Shown here: positions 43,946 through 54,732 of the stretch, piece after piece
Layout of the letters: each line of letters opens with the position of its first letter
How positions within the stretch are numbered: the stretch's first letter is position 1
From: Blastocladiella emersonii ATCC 22665
Lineage: Eukaryota; Blastocladiomycota; Blastocladiomycetes; Blastocladiales; Blastocladiaceae
NCBI GenBank assembly: GCA_025594325.1
Contig: JANHCV010000008.1
Coordinates: forward strand, 1,736,001 to 1,800,000
Length of the DNA stretch: 64,000 bases
Reading direction: 5' to 3'
The notes under the pieces: generated by a model
Told to the model about the DNA's origin: nothing
The model's input: only the letters and a program-made list of their open reading frames with translations
The model's database searches: none
Position numbers and translations under genes: made by a program

Positions 43946-43951
43946 CACGTG
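43946..43951. promoter_or_regulatory. CACGTG E-box in the BRPF/cytidylate kinase divergent promoter
   Basis: The hexamer, within CACGTGAC, lies in the 417-bp region between the ATG codons of the BRPF gene (43645) and the kinase gene (44063). The rest of that region is GC-rich with a tandem GTTGCGTCGAGTTGCGTCGA around 43833-43860 and no gene. Confidence 0.35.
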
Positions 43952-44062
43952 ACGATCGCAACTCGCGGCGTGCGGGGCAGGCCAGCAGGGGGGCTGCAGG
44001 CTAGCACCCAACCGCATCCGCAGCTCTCGCTCCCCTCCCCTCCCCGTACAGTAAACGCCCAC

Positions 44063-45057
44063 ATGCAACCGCCCATGCAGCCCTTGATTCGCCGCGCTCT
44101 CTCAACCGCCGCCCGCGCTGCGCCCGCCCACGCCCACGCCCACGCCCCCGCAACCGCGCCGCGCATCGTGCAGGTCGCCATCGACGGGCCGGCCGCCAGC
44201 GGCAAGAGCTCGTGCGCATCGGCCGTCGCCGCCCGCCTCCACTTCGCCTACGTCGACTCGGGCGCCTTCTTCCGCTGCGTGCGTCCCCGCCTGACCCGCC
44301 GCACCGCCCGCCGCACCCAACCGCGCCTCACCCTCACCCCGCCGCCCGCCGCCCCCGCGCCCAGATCACCCTCAAGGCCCTGCGCCGCGGCCCCGACCCG
44401 CCCGACTGGCGCTCCTTCGTCGCCGACTCGCGCCTCGCCATCGCCCCCGTCGCCCTCGACCCCAACACCGGCCGCGTCGACCCGCCGCGCATCTCCCTCG
44501 ACGGCGAGGACGTGACCGCCGCCATCCGCGACCCGATCGTCACCGCCGCCGTCGCCCGCCTCGCCGCCCTCCCCGCCGTCCGCGACGCCCTGCTCGACAA
44601 GAAGCGCGCCCTCGCTGGCGGCATCGACGGATCGCTACCCGTCGCCGGCGGCTACCGCGGCGTCGTCATGGACGGCCGCGACATCGGCTCCGTCGTCTTC
44701 CCCAACGCCTCGGTCAAGGTCTTCCTGACCGCCGACCCGCTCGTCCGCGCTAAACGCCGCCTCGACGAGCTGACCGCCGCCGCCGCCCAGAATCCCGCTG
44801 CCCCCGCTCCGCCGCTGCCCACCCTCGACCAGCTCGCCGCCGACATCCGCGCCCGCGACGAGAGCGACATGCGCCGATCCGTCTCCCCGCTCGTCTGTCC
44901 CGATGGCGCCATCCGCCTCGACTCCACCGCCCTCTCCCGCGACGACGTGATCGCCCGCATCGTTGCTGCCGTCCACCACCGCCACCCCGATTTGCTGGAT
45001 GCCCGTCGCTCCGACACCCACCCTGACCTTCCTGAACCACCTACCGTATGTTCCTAG
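44063..45057 (+). CDS. Bacterial-type cytidylate kinase, probably mitochondrial
   Basis: The model is join(44063..44278,44365..45057), 302 residues; the 86-bp intron is in phase 0. After a 33-residue Arg/Ala/His-rich, acid-free leader (PLIRRALSTAARAA) that looks like a mitochondrial presequence comes the Cmk core. The P-loop is IDGPAASGKSS at 40-50, followed by YVDSGAFFRC (equivalent of the bacterial YLDTGAMYR), ISLDGEDVT, the VVMDGRDIGSVVFPNA motif near 170 and FLTADPLVRAKRR. The enzyme transfers phosphate from ATP to CMP or dCMP. Fungi normally use the distinct eukaryotic UMP/CMP kinase, so a Cmk-type enzyme in a eukaryotic gene with an intron suggests organellar or bacterial ancestry. Codon bias matches the neighbours. 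The start could also be the second Met at 44075. Confidence 0.88.
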
Positions 45058-45138
45058 TCCAATCAAACTATACTATCTTTCCTTTCTACTTAACCCCACC
45101 GTTGCCCCCGCCGTCGACGCCGCGAGCCGCCGCCACGC

Positions 45139-47801
45139 TTACTGGCTGATCTCAATGCTCGCATACTCGACGGGCAACCCCGCTCCGCCAAACAGACCCG
45201 TGCACCCGACCCGCGCCTCGGCCATGCGCCGACGGTGCTGCAGGTACACGCGGAACAGCTCCACGATCGGCGGCCGCTGCGTCGCACTGCTCCCCGCGCC
45301 CGCCCCAACGCCGACTCCAGCCGCCGCCGCCGCCCCCGTGGAGATTGCCGCGCCGCCGGGCCCTGTCGGCGTGCTCGGGCCCGCCAGTGCACGCAGCCAC
45401 CGAATGAAGCTCGCCGCACGCTCGATCCGCTCGCTGCAGAAACGGTCCACGGGGTACTGCGCCTCGTCGCTCCCCGAGCCCGCCGCGAACCCCGCTCCGC
45501 TTCCGTCTCCGCCAAACTTGGGCAGCGACAGGATCGACCCCGTCGTGCGCGACGGAGAACCACCGCCCCCGCTGCCCCCGCTGCCCCCGCTGCCCCCGCT
45601 GCCGCTGCCGCCGCTGCTTGAGCCACCGGGACCGCCTGGACCGTGCGACTGCGTGAGCCGGAGCGACCACGGGCACTGCCGGACGAGCCCGCACAGCGCA
45701 CACTTGGTCTTTTGCCCGCCTACCGAACTGGCTCCTGCCCCGCCGCCGCCCGTCGGGCTCGCCGACTCGCTTGCGACCGCCGCAACGGGGGACGGCCCGG
45801 CTGAGCTCGAGGACGGCCGCAATTCAACGCTGCCCGCCACCACCGCGTCCAGGAGCTTGCGTCGGAACCCGCCGCCCGTCGGCAGGTGCACCATCCCCGC
45901 CATGGTGCCCGACCCGGTCGCGTACGGCGTCCGCGCAAAGAGACACGGCTCCACGTCCTCGCTCAGGCACCGCTTGACCAGCGTCTCGCCCTCCACGGCG
46001 GACCACGCGAGCCCCGTCGATGCGGCCGACGCACCGGCCGACGAGATCCGCCGCACAAAGTCCTGGAATGCGTTGAGCTCGACCGCGTCGACGTACACTG
46101 GCCCGCCTGCACCACCCGCGCCGGGGCCTGCCGTCGCAGTGCCCGCCGCATCGACAGTCGAGGACGACGACCCCGACGAGCGCCGCAGCTTGCCGCCGGA
46201 ACCCGGGCCGGTGCTGGTGCCGGTGCTCGGGGTCACCGCCGCACGCGCCGCTGCGAGCTGCCGGGCGAGACCGCGGTTGGCCGTCTCGAGCGCGTCGCGC
46301 TGCTTGCTCTCCTCCTCGACCATCTTGTTGGCCTGGTCAAACAGCTGCGCCGTCAGCTCCTCGAGCTCCGTCTCCAGCAGATCCTTGGCCACCTGCACCC
46401 GGTCCCGCAGCGACCGCTCAAAGTCAATCGTGCGCTCGAGGTCCGCCACGAGATGCGTGAGCTCTGCAACGCGGTCATTGGCGTGATCAAGCTGCAACCC
46501 GAGTCCTCGGCAGCTGCGGCACGGCGCACCGCGCGACGATTGCGACGGGCCGGCCATGACGCTTGCGCCCGGGGCAGAGGGCAGCGGAGTCGGATGCAGT
46601 GAGGCACGGCCGAGGTCACCCTCGTCGTCGCCGAGCGAACCAGACATGGCCGGACCGGTTCCCGCATCACCCGGCGAGCGAAGCAGCAGTCCCGCGGCGG
46701 CCGAGAGGCTGAGAGAGCGGCCGTGTGAGAGTACCCGGCCCGAAACCGACAGCGGTTGTCCGTCCTTGCTGCCGCCACTGCCGCCACCGCCACCGCCAGG
46801 GGACGATAATGGGGCTGTCGTGCCCCGCGGCTGGTTCTGGACTAGCATCTGACCCAACGGAACCGTGTCCGATGGAGTCTCGGGATGAGATCCATTGCCG
46901 GCTGAAGAGCCCGCTCCTGGAAGGGCGAAGCCCGCCGCGCCGGACGACTCGCCGCCCACAATGGGCGATACCGGTCGGTGCTCGCTGACGGCAATGTGCG
47001 CGTTGCGGAGGTATTGAAGTGCAAATCGGACGCACTCCACAAACTCGAGGTCAACGTGGGAGGGTACCGTTGTGGGCTGGGAGACAGGATCGCGACCGCC
47101 TCGCTGCGCAACAGGAAAGTGAACCTTGGAGGCCGGCCCGTTTGCGCCTGGCGGTTTGTTCTGGACAGGCAAGGTCGCGGACGCCGCGATCCGGTCGAGC
47201 GGCTTCGACAGAAAGTGCATGGCCTCCTTCTGCGCGAACTCGAGACGCGACGCGCGGATCCGCATGCGATCAAGTGCAGCGGCCTTTCGAGCAAGCGCAT
47301 CGTTGAGATGCCGAACCTGGTCGTCGCGCTCCGCCTCGAGGATCTGCGCGCGCGATCCAGTTAGTCCATGGACGCAAGATTCCGCGAGGTTCACCTCCCC
47401 ATCCATACCTTCAACTGACTTTCGAGCTCGGCCACGCGACCTGGGAGTTGGTGGCCAGAGGCCTCGCCACTGTGGCTTCCACGCGCGTCGCGGTCGTCGT
47501 GCGTGGGCAAGTTTCCGTCAGCCTGCAAAGTCATTGCGGATCGCGAGCCAAGACTAATCGGATGGCCGTCTGTTCCAGCAGCGTAGCGGCTCTGGGGCGC
47601 GGCGTGCACGTTGGGCGCCGCCGGTAGGACGGAGACAGAGCCCGTTTGATCACTTGCGGCCAAGGGACTAGCAGAGTCTACTGCCCGAGCGGGGCGAAAA
47701 GTATCGTTGAGCAGATCCACGTCGACGAACGGGGCCGACAGCGGCAGGCCCTCGGGGCGGTCGTCGCTGGCGAGCGGAACACCAGCGAAACTGTTGCTCA
47801 T
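45139..47801 (-). CDS. SEC2: Sec2/Rabin8-like Rab guanine-nucleotide exchange factor
   Basis: The model is complement(join(45139..47343,47409..47801)), 865 residues. A 65-bp intron (GTATGG...CGCAG, ACTAAC branch) joins ELESQLK to ILEAERDD in phase 0, continuing an N-terminal coiled coil. Residues about 400-500 form the Sec2 coiled coil, with the GEF signature TELEELTAQLFDQANKMVEEE, which opens the nucleotide pocket of Sec4/Rab8 on secretory vesicles. The C-terminal half keeps Rabin8-type blocks: AFQDFVRRIS, EDVEPCLFA, a CALCGLVRQCPWSLRL cysteine motif near 679 and a final FCSERIERAASFIRWLRAL helix. Long Gly/Ser linkers separate these. Rabin8-type proteins also serve ciliary membrane traffic, which would suit a flagellated fungus (inference). 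It ends 81 bp from the convergent cytidylate kinase. Confidence 0.88.
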
Positions 47802-48097
47802 ATATGAAGCAGTGCGTGGCGCGGCAGTTGCATAGAATGGTTTAGAGTGTATGCCGCTGTGTGGGGAAGCGGGAGCGGAGAGGGAACATGGACCGGACGG
47901 GCGCAAATGGGGCCTGCCCTTCCGTTCTCTCCCACTCGAGGCAGCCACGCGTCGCCGTCGTCTCCCACTGGTCCACGGGATACGTGTCAAGTAGAACCAA
48001 TTTATGGGGGGTAGTCATCATCAACGCGCGGTCGTTCGGGCCAAGGGCAAGGGACGGGATCGATCGAGGTATGTACAGGAGCAACGTGCTGGGCGGA

Positions 48098-48718
48098 TCA
48101 AACGCCCGTCAGAATCATCTGCTTGGCCACGTCCGTCGACTCGACCATGTTCATGAACTCGTCAAAGGAGATGCGTCCGTCGCCGTCGAGGTCGGCCTCC
48201 ATGATGGTCTTATCAACAATCTGCTGCAGCTGGTGGTCCTTGAGGTTGTTCCCGACCATCATCTTGAGCACGAGGAACAGCTCGCCGTTTGAGATGTAGC
48301 CGTCGCGGTCCATGTCGTACACCTTGAACGCGAAGCGCATCTTGGACTCCTTGTTGCCGCGGCCCGAGAAGACGCTGAGTCCGTTCAGGAACTCGGAAAA
48401 GTCCACGTCGCCGCCGCCGTCCTCGTCGAAGATGGACACGAGGCGCCCGACAAGCGGGTTGTTGGCAATCTGCGGGATGGAGAGGAACTCGTCCTTGTCG
48501 ATGCTCCCGTTGCCGTCCTTGTCGAGCTTCATGAAGCGCTTGTGGAGGCGCTTGACCTCCTCCGCATTGACTAGGCACGGTGTGGGCGGTTAGCGCGGGC
48601 AGGGGGAGATGGGGGCTGTCGAGCGCGCCGCCGGATCGCAATGTCGGGTCGTACAGATGGGCTCGCCCTTGGAGTCCGTGGGCGACATGGACGAGTTCTG
48701 GAGCGTCGCGTCTGCCAT
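48098..48718 (-). CDS. CNB1: Calcineurin regulatory subunit B
   Basis: The model is complement(join(48098..48570,48655..48718)), 178 residues, with an 84-bp intron (GTACGA...GCCTAG). Four EF-hand loops are complete: 38-49 ([12 protein letters not shown]), 70-81, 107-118 and 148-159. The strongly conserved [17 protein letters not shown] and [10 protein letters not shown] segments identify the calcium-binding subunit of the phosphatase calcineurin. The N-terminus is [10 protein letters not shown] rather than the usual MGN..S, so the glycine needed for N-myristoylation is absent in this model. The ATG shown is the first that gives an in-phase splice. Its stop lies 296 bp from the Sec2 start, on the same strand, with no gene between (47802-48097). 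Confidence 0.95.
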
Positions 48719-48892
48719 TTTCGCGAGGGATGCCGAGTCGGACGGTGCCGAAGAGATCCGTTGCAGGGAGTGGGGCAGTCAGACTGGCCAAGTTTGGAAT
48801 GGTGGTGCTCGAGCGGCGAGGACACTGTTCGTGCTGAGGCGCCATCGCACGCGTCCTTCATTTGGCCCCGGCCCGAAATCGGGAAACCGCTA

Positions 48893-48902
48893 GTCACGTG
48901 AC
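48893..48902. promoter_or_regulatory. 10-bp palindrome GTCACGTGAC upstream of calcineurin B
   Basis: A perfect palindrome with a CACGTG core, 175 bp upstream of the CNB1 ATG and just before the retrotransposon fragment begins. It could be a bHLH (Cbf1-like) site. Confidence 0.4.
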
Positions 48903-48914
48903 CGTGTTCAACCG

Positions 48915-49930
48915 GTTTTCACTTGCTCCTCTGCCCTTGCCGAAGGTGCTGGCACTACGCCGAGCTGGCACCTGCTGCGGGTGCGCACCCAGTCAGTGGA
49001 CGCCCGCGCCGACCTGGCCGGGCTTCGGCTGATCGACCTCTCGACGCTCTCTGATCCAATGGAATTCGCGCGCCTCGCGCTTTCGCTTGAGCTTCCCGAG
49101 GACTTTGTGGGCGTTGGCTCGGGCGAGATCTTCTCGGACGGCTCGCTCAAGGGCGCGGGCACCGACGCCGTGGCTGCTGGTGCAGGCGTCTGCACAGTCG
49201 ACCGCGAGGAGGACTTTGAGTGGAGTTTCGCAGTCCCTGCCGGCAACCACTCAAGTTTCCGGTCCGAGCTCTGGGGCGTCATTGCGGCTGCCTCGGTGGC
49301 CAGACGCGGGACCTCGCTCACCATCACTCTGGACAACAAGGGTGTGGTCGACACCGCGGTCAAAATGCTTGCACCCAGCGCACGCGTCAAGATCCGCGCA
49401 ACGTGCTCGCTGGAATGGGCCGTGCTCCGTTGGATCGTGGAGGCGCGCAACCTCAAGATAGCTTTGCAGTGGACGCGCGGGCACGTCGGCACCAAGGGCA
49501 ACGAGGTGGCGGACGGCCTGGCCAATTCAGGAACGCAGCCCGGCGTCGCCCCTCTCGCCATCAACCCGGCGATCCGCCGGCTGTTTGACGCGCCCTTCAC
49601 GGTGATGTGGCGCGGCCAGGCCATCAACACGGACCCGCGACGCTTTGCGCGCGGCCTCAACAACGCGCGGCACAACGCCGTGTTGGCGACCGTGACGGCG
49701 GCCGGCGTCGTGCGCGCTCCCGTTGACATCCCCGCGACCGCGATCGCGCTGCGCGGCGGGCCCCGTCGCGTCCGCGGCAGCGAGTCCTTCTCGGCCAACG
49801 CGACCCTGAGTTTCCAGCTTAAGGCCCTCGCCGGCCAGCTGCCAACCCGCCATCGCTTGCACTCGTGGTGGCCGCACCGCTACCCGTCTGAGGACTGCGT
49901 GGAGTGCTCGGCCCTCGGCCACTCCATGCT
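48915..49930 (+). mobile_element. 5'- and 3'-truncated non-LTR retrotransposon tail with RNase H
   Basis: An open frame running from about 48915 to a stop at 49961, with no in-frame ATG needed, encodes a type I RNase H. The acidic residues are visible in IFSDGSLKGAG, SSFRSELWGV and LDNKGVVD, and the final motif in RGHVGTKGNEVADGLAN. After it comes a zinc-knuckle-like HRLHSWWPHRYPSEDCVECSALGH. This is the C-terminal part of a LINE-type polyprotein; reverse transcriptase and endonuclease are missing. The frame ends inside sequence shared with the satellite unit (from about 49928), so its 3' end was also lost. It is a different family from the elements at 51246 and 53426. It sits immediately beside the calcineurin B promoter. 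Confidence 0.8.
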
Positions 49931-51245
49931 GCGACAAATGGCCGCGGCCAGTGTACGGTAATTGTACGTGTACCCTTCTTCCCGTGGCCGCCCCGCCACC
50001 CTAACTTGGTGCTGGCATGTCACTTGGTCACTTGGTCACTTGGTCACTTGCTCACTTGGCGCTTCTGATGGAGGTCTAATCCAGGCACGCACGGGCACAG
50101 GCCCGCACGCCCACACGCACTCCTGCCAGGAGCAAGTGGTGTGGGTCATCCACCATTCAGCTAGTAGTCCCTAGCACTCCTTGGCCCCGGTACGGACTCT
50201 TGCAGGAGGAGCCCTGCCGCCTCAGCCCTCCGCAGCCAGCCCTCTGCAACCCTGTGGAGCAGTACGGCCGCTACGCTGTTTGCAAGGTACGTACGGTGGC
50301 CAGGGCGACGCAGGTGCTGTGGTGTTGCTTGCCACTTGGCTGGCAATAGGGGCTGGCGCACCCATCCATCAATCAATCAACGGCACTGGGAGGGCAGGCA
50401 GGCGCACCCGTTGGAGCGAGTAGTAAGCCTGGATGATAAATCATTGTTGAGTTGGGGACGCCTTGCACGCCTGCCGTTCATGCGAGTGTCTGTGACGCCA
50501 GGGTGGCCGTTTACGCCGTGTGCGCAGCGCGTGGTGCGTCGGGCGCTGTGCGCTGTGCGCTGTGCGCCCTGCACGGTGCGTGGTGTACATCCGTCAGCGG
50601 GTGAGTGGTTTCGCGCGGATAGACAGAGGAGCTGATCGTAACCCTCCCTGGCCCTTCATCATGCAGGACTTGGCCAGTGCTGATCGTTCATTCCTTTGTT
50701 GGCTGGTACGGCAACCAGAGTGCGCAGGCCCACCATGACTTGAGAGGCGATGTGGGTGTTTGGTTAGCAGGTAGGCAGGTAGGCAGGTTGGCTGGTAGGC
50801 AAATTGGCAGGTTGGCAGGTTGGCAGGTTGACAGTTGTTCGTTGATTGGACCGTTTGCTTTGCTGACAGCTTCGATAATTGGAGGATCGCAGACTTGGAT
50901 AATGGAGTGTGCACAAAGGGGTAGGTTTGGATATCTGCCGCTTTGGGTCCTTGCCCACCTGGACGTGAGGGAATCCGAAGATTTGAGTACGGTTTTGTTT
51001 GAGTACCATGTCAATTATCAGCGTGGCAGGTTTGATACATCCCGATCGTCAGATATTTTGTTGGTTCAATACTGTGATATATAGGCCCTTGCCCACCTGG
51101 ACATGGGGTATTCGAAGATTTGAGTATGGTTTTGTTTGAGTACCATGACAATTATCTACGTGGCTGGTTCACGATATTTCTTTTGTTAGATATTTTGTTG
51201 CTTTGATACCGTGATTTATGGGTCGCCGGCTAGCTGGACATGCGG
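49928..51245 (-). repeat. Diverged inverted fragment of the 3,049-bp satellite unit
   Basis: Read on the minus strand, this matches about 55605-57065 of the satellite unit with scattered substitutions and small indels. It includes the 8-bp GTCACTTG repeat at about 50022-50060, the stretch with repeated GCGCTGTGCGCTG, a GGCAGGTTG(GC)AGGT-type tandem at about 50765-50830 and two ~138-bp subrepeats (around 50993 and 51130). It ends at about 51245 where retrotransposon sequence begins. It is opposite in orientation to the array that starts at 54733. No gene is seen. Confidence 0.85.
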
Positions 51246-53425
51246 GACGCTGGTGCCAGTCTCCACGGACGGCTCCATGGTGCCAGCCGCGGACGGGGCC
51301 GGGTCGTCCCGCCTTGGAGCGGGCGTGTGGTTCCCGACGCTTGGTGTCCGTCTGTCAGCGCGCGTCTCGCCTGGCGTAGCTTCTTCTACGCGAGCGGAGG
51401 CGTGGGCGATCGCGCTTGCGGTCGCCGCGGCACCACAGCGCTCGCGGATCCACATCTACTCTGACTCCCAGGCCGCCATTGCAACGGCCATCCGCGTCAT
51501 CTCGTTCCTTTCGTCCTCCTCGTCTGATTCTGGCTTTCCTTCTTCCCTCAGTTCTAGCGACGCATGGTCGTTTGCAGTGGCGGCCGCGCGCGCCCGCCGT
51601 GTGACCTTTTCGCTCTCCTGGGTCCGCGGGCACGCGGGCGTTGAGGGGAACGAGATCGCCGACGAGCTCGCTGCTGACGGGGCCGGTTTGGCCCAAGAGC
51701 TCGTCCTCGCTCCCCCCTTCGCCAAACAGATCCGGTTGGATGTTCAGCATGTGTTGCACTTTGATGACGTTCCTGTTCCAATTCCCTCCACCGCGTTCCT
51801 CAAGTTCCTGTCCACTGCACGTTGCGAGGCCACCCTTCGCTCCAAGTCCTCTCTCCTCTCCTCCCTCCTCTCCTCCCCTGACCCCGAAGAGCACCCAGAC
51901 ATGACCGCGACCTCCATGGCCATTGGCTCTGGCTCCTGCCCGCTCGATAAGCGCACGTCCAGCGCAGCGAACCGCGACATCGTCTACCGCGTGCGCCACC
52001 TGCTTGGGATCACACCCACTCGCTCACTACTGCACGCTCGCCACCCTACTCTAGTCACGTCGCAGGTGTGTCCTAGGTGCCGAGCAGCCGACGACGACGG
52101 AAGTCACTGGATGATCTGCACAGGTAACGCCGCGGCCGTGTCCGCTGCGCTGGGCTCTGCCCAAAAGTCTGTTGGGCGCTTCGCTCGCCGCGCCGCCGCC
52201 TCTGTTGCCGCCGCGGCCGCCGCTAAACGACCACTCGAATCTTCTACTACACCACCACCACCACCACCCGCTACGCTTTCTCCTGTCCATGGCGAGGACC
52301 TCAGCACTCCCGGCTACGCCATGGTCGGCGAGTCCGTTGCTGGCGCGACGCGGTCCCTTGCCTCGTTCGGCCGTCGCCTCCTCGCCTCCATCTGGCGCGA
52401 CCCCGCCGCTCTGTCTCGCCTCGCCGGCTGCGTTGTACGCGCCGGCGACGTCGCCTTCGCCTCCCGCTCGCTCCAGCTCGACCGCGACCTCGCTCGACCC
52501 GTCCTCGCGGCCATCACGTCCGTCGCCTCCCGATCCCTCTGGCGCGGCGCCTGGCTCTCTCACTCTGCTGGCTGCGCCGAGGCCGACCCACTCGATTTTT
52601 CTGAAGCTCCGCCGCGCGAGCCGCGTGAGCGGGCCCGCCGCCCATTTGGCCAGCCCATTGCCACACTCAAGTTCATCAACCGCCACCACTACTGCTCTCG
52701 CTGTCTGAGCTCGCTCCATTCCCACGTCCCCAACCCGTCTGGGCGTGAAGAAGACCCGCCAGTGTGCCCGCCGTCCACCGCGGCCCAAGCGGCTCTTGTT
52801 GCAGATCCCTCCGTCCGACTTTGGCTGCTCGGTTCCCCAAGGCACATTCGGTGATGTGACTAGACCAAGGATCGGCGCAGTCGACGCAAGTCCAGTAGCA
52901 CCAGGTGTTTGCGCGCGGTACTGACCCATCCACTTTCTCTCGTTCTGACGACGATGAAACGCATGATCCGCCACTGAATGGCGCTGACGCACAAAAGAAA
53001 AAGAAGGAGTAAAACAAAAAGAAAAGAAACGCGAAAGAAGAACGTCCGCACAAAAAGCTGGAAAAACATCTGACGAACCTCACAGGCCATGCCCAATAGC
53101 ACAGCACTGCCACTGGTCCATTGGCATGTCCTCGCGCTCTAGCTGGTCACGCCAGCGAGTCTCTCTGCTCGGTCTCTCTTTACTGCTCTTCGTTCGCTCT
53201 CTTAGCTCGCTGCTCGAGCTCGCTCTCTCTTCGCCTCGTTCGCCGATCTCTCTCGTACTCCCCTCTCCTCCCACAATTCTTCCCCCTATGCTCCTCGACG
53301 TGCACGGTCCGGGCTTGTCGTACTGCGACTTGCCCACAAAAAGGCTGCTGCCCGTTGCACAGTGGATATTCTGCTTGCAGTTCACAACCGCTGTTAAGGA
53401 ATAAATGCATTGGTTCCAAAAAAAA
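51246..53425 (+). mobile_element. 5'-truncated non-LTR retrotransposon, copy 1 (RNase H domain to poly-A)
   Basis: The open frame to 52854 (about 535 residues of element sequence) starts inside an RNase H domain. Catalytic acids are visible in VSTDGSM, STRAEAWAI and IYSDSQAAI, and the closing motif in RGHAGVEGNEIADELA. It continues with a CPRCRAADDDGSHWMIC cysteine/histidine motif, a Pro-rich linker and a C-terminal domain ending HYCSRC...SPRHIR. A 3' untranslated region of about 570 bp follows, ending TTAAGGAATAAATGCATTGGTTCC plus eight A. Reverse transcriptase is absent, so the copy was truncated at insertion. Its 5' end is joined to a satellite subrepeat. Confidence 0.85.
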
Positions 53426-54701
53426 GCCATTGACGACGGAAGCCACTGGATGATCTGCACAGGTAACGCCGCGGCCGTGTCCGCCGCGCTGGGCTCTGCC
53501 CAAAAGTCTGTTGAGCGCTTCGCTCGCCGCGCCGCTGCCTCTGTTGCCGCCGCCGCCGCCGCTACTGCCGCCGTCGCCTCCACTGCACGAGCATCAAATG
53601 CGCCCACTCCACCTCCACCTCCACCTGCACCACCACCGCCTCTCTCTCCTGTCCAAGGCGAGGACCTCAGCACGCCCGGCTACACCATGGTCGGCGAGTC
53701 CATTGCTGGCGCAACCGACGCCCTCCACAACTTTGGCACTCGACTCGCGGCCTCCATCTGGCGCGACCCCGACGCCCTCTCCCGCCTCGCTGGCTGCGTT
53801 CTACGCGTCCGCGACGTGTCGTTCGGCTCGCGGGCCCTCCAACTCGACCGCGCCCTCACCCGGCCCGTCCTCGCGGCCATCACCTCCGTGGCCTCGCGCT
53901 CCCTCTGGCGACTCGGCTGGCTCCCCCATGCCGCTGGGTGCGCCGAGGTCGACCCGCTCGACTTTTCCGACGCTCCGCCCCGCGAGGCGAGCGCACGCAT
54001 TCGACGTCCATTTGGCCAACACAGTGCCACCCTCAAGTTCGTTAACAAACACCACTACTGCACGCGGTGCTTGCACTCGATGCACTCCCACGCCCCCAAC
54101 CCCTCTGGGCGTGAAGAAGACCCGCCCGTGTGCCCGCCCACCACTGCGGCCCAGGCGGCTCTTGCTGCAGATCCCTCCGTCCGTCTTTGGCTGCTCGGCT
54201 CCCCAAGGCACATCCTGAAGTGACAAGTCCGAAGCAACCGCGTGGTCGTCGCTGAATCATGTCCATCGGTGCATGGATTGACACAAAAGAAAAGAAAAGA
54301 AACGAAACGAAAAGAAAAGAAAAGACAAAACTGAAGAAGAAAAAGAAAACCTGGAATTCCTCTCGGGCCACGGCCAAAGCCACAGTACTGCTACTGGCTT
54401 TCCGGCGTGCCCTCGCTCTCCCGCTGGCCAGCCCAGCATGTCACCCTGCTCGGTCTCGATAATTGTTCATTCGCTCCTCTCTCACTACTGCTCGTTTGGC
54501 GCTACTGGTCTGCTTTGCTCCGTCCGTTCGTCCTATCTTGCCTCCTTCCCTCACTTCTTCCCCTTTGCTCCTCGACGTGCGTGGTCCAGGCCTTGCTTAA
54601 TTGCAGCTCGGCCAGAAAAGGCCGGCGCCTGGCGTACAGCGGATACTCTGCTTGCAGGTTACAACCGCCGTTAAGGAATAAATCAAAGGTTCCAAAAAAA
54701 A
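53426..54701 (+). mobile_element. 5'-truncated non-LTR retrotransposon, copy 2 (C-terminal domain to poly-A)
   Basis: This copy begins directly after the poly-A of copy 1, inside the DDGSHWMIC cysteine motif, and its frame (stop at 54223) closely parallels the C-terminal ~265 residues of copy 1 with many substitutions and a longer Thr/Ala/Pro linker. The ~475-bp 3' untranslated region ends GTTAAGGAATAAATCAAAGGTTCC followed by an A run, the same terminus as copy 1. Divergence between the two shows they are separate insertions and not a local duplication. The satellite array resumes at about 54702. Confidence 0.85.
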
Positions 54702-54732
54702 GACGTACCAAACCAGCGACGTAGATAGACAA
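54702..54732. other. Junction between retrotransposon poly-A and satellite array
   Basis: A short piece resembling the end of a ~138-bp subrepeat (GTACCAAACCAGCGACGTAG) but differing from the corresponding bases of later units, after which the first full unit begins. Confidence 0.5.
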
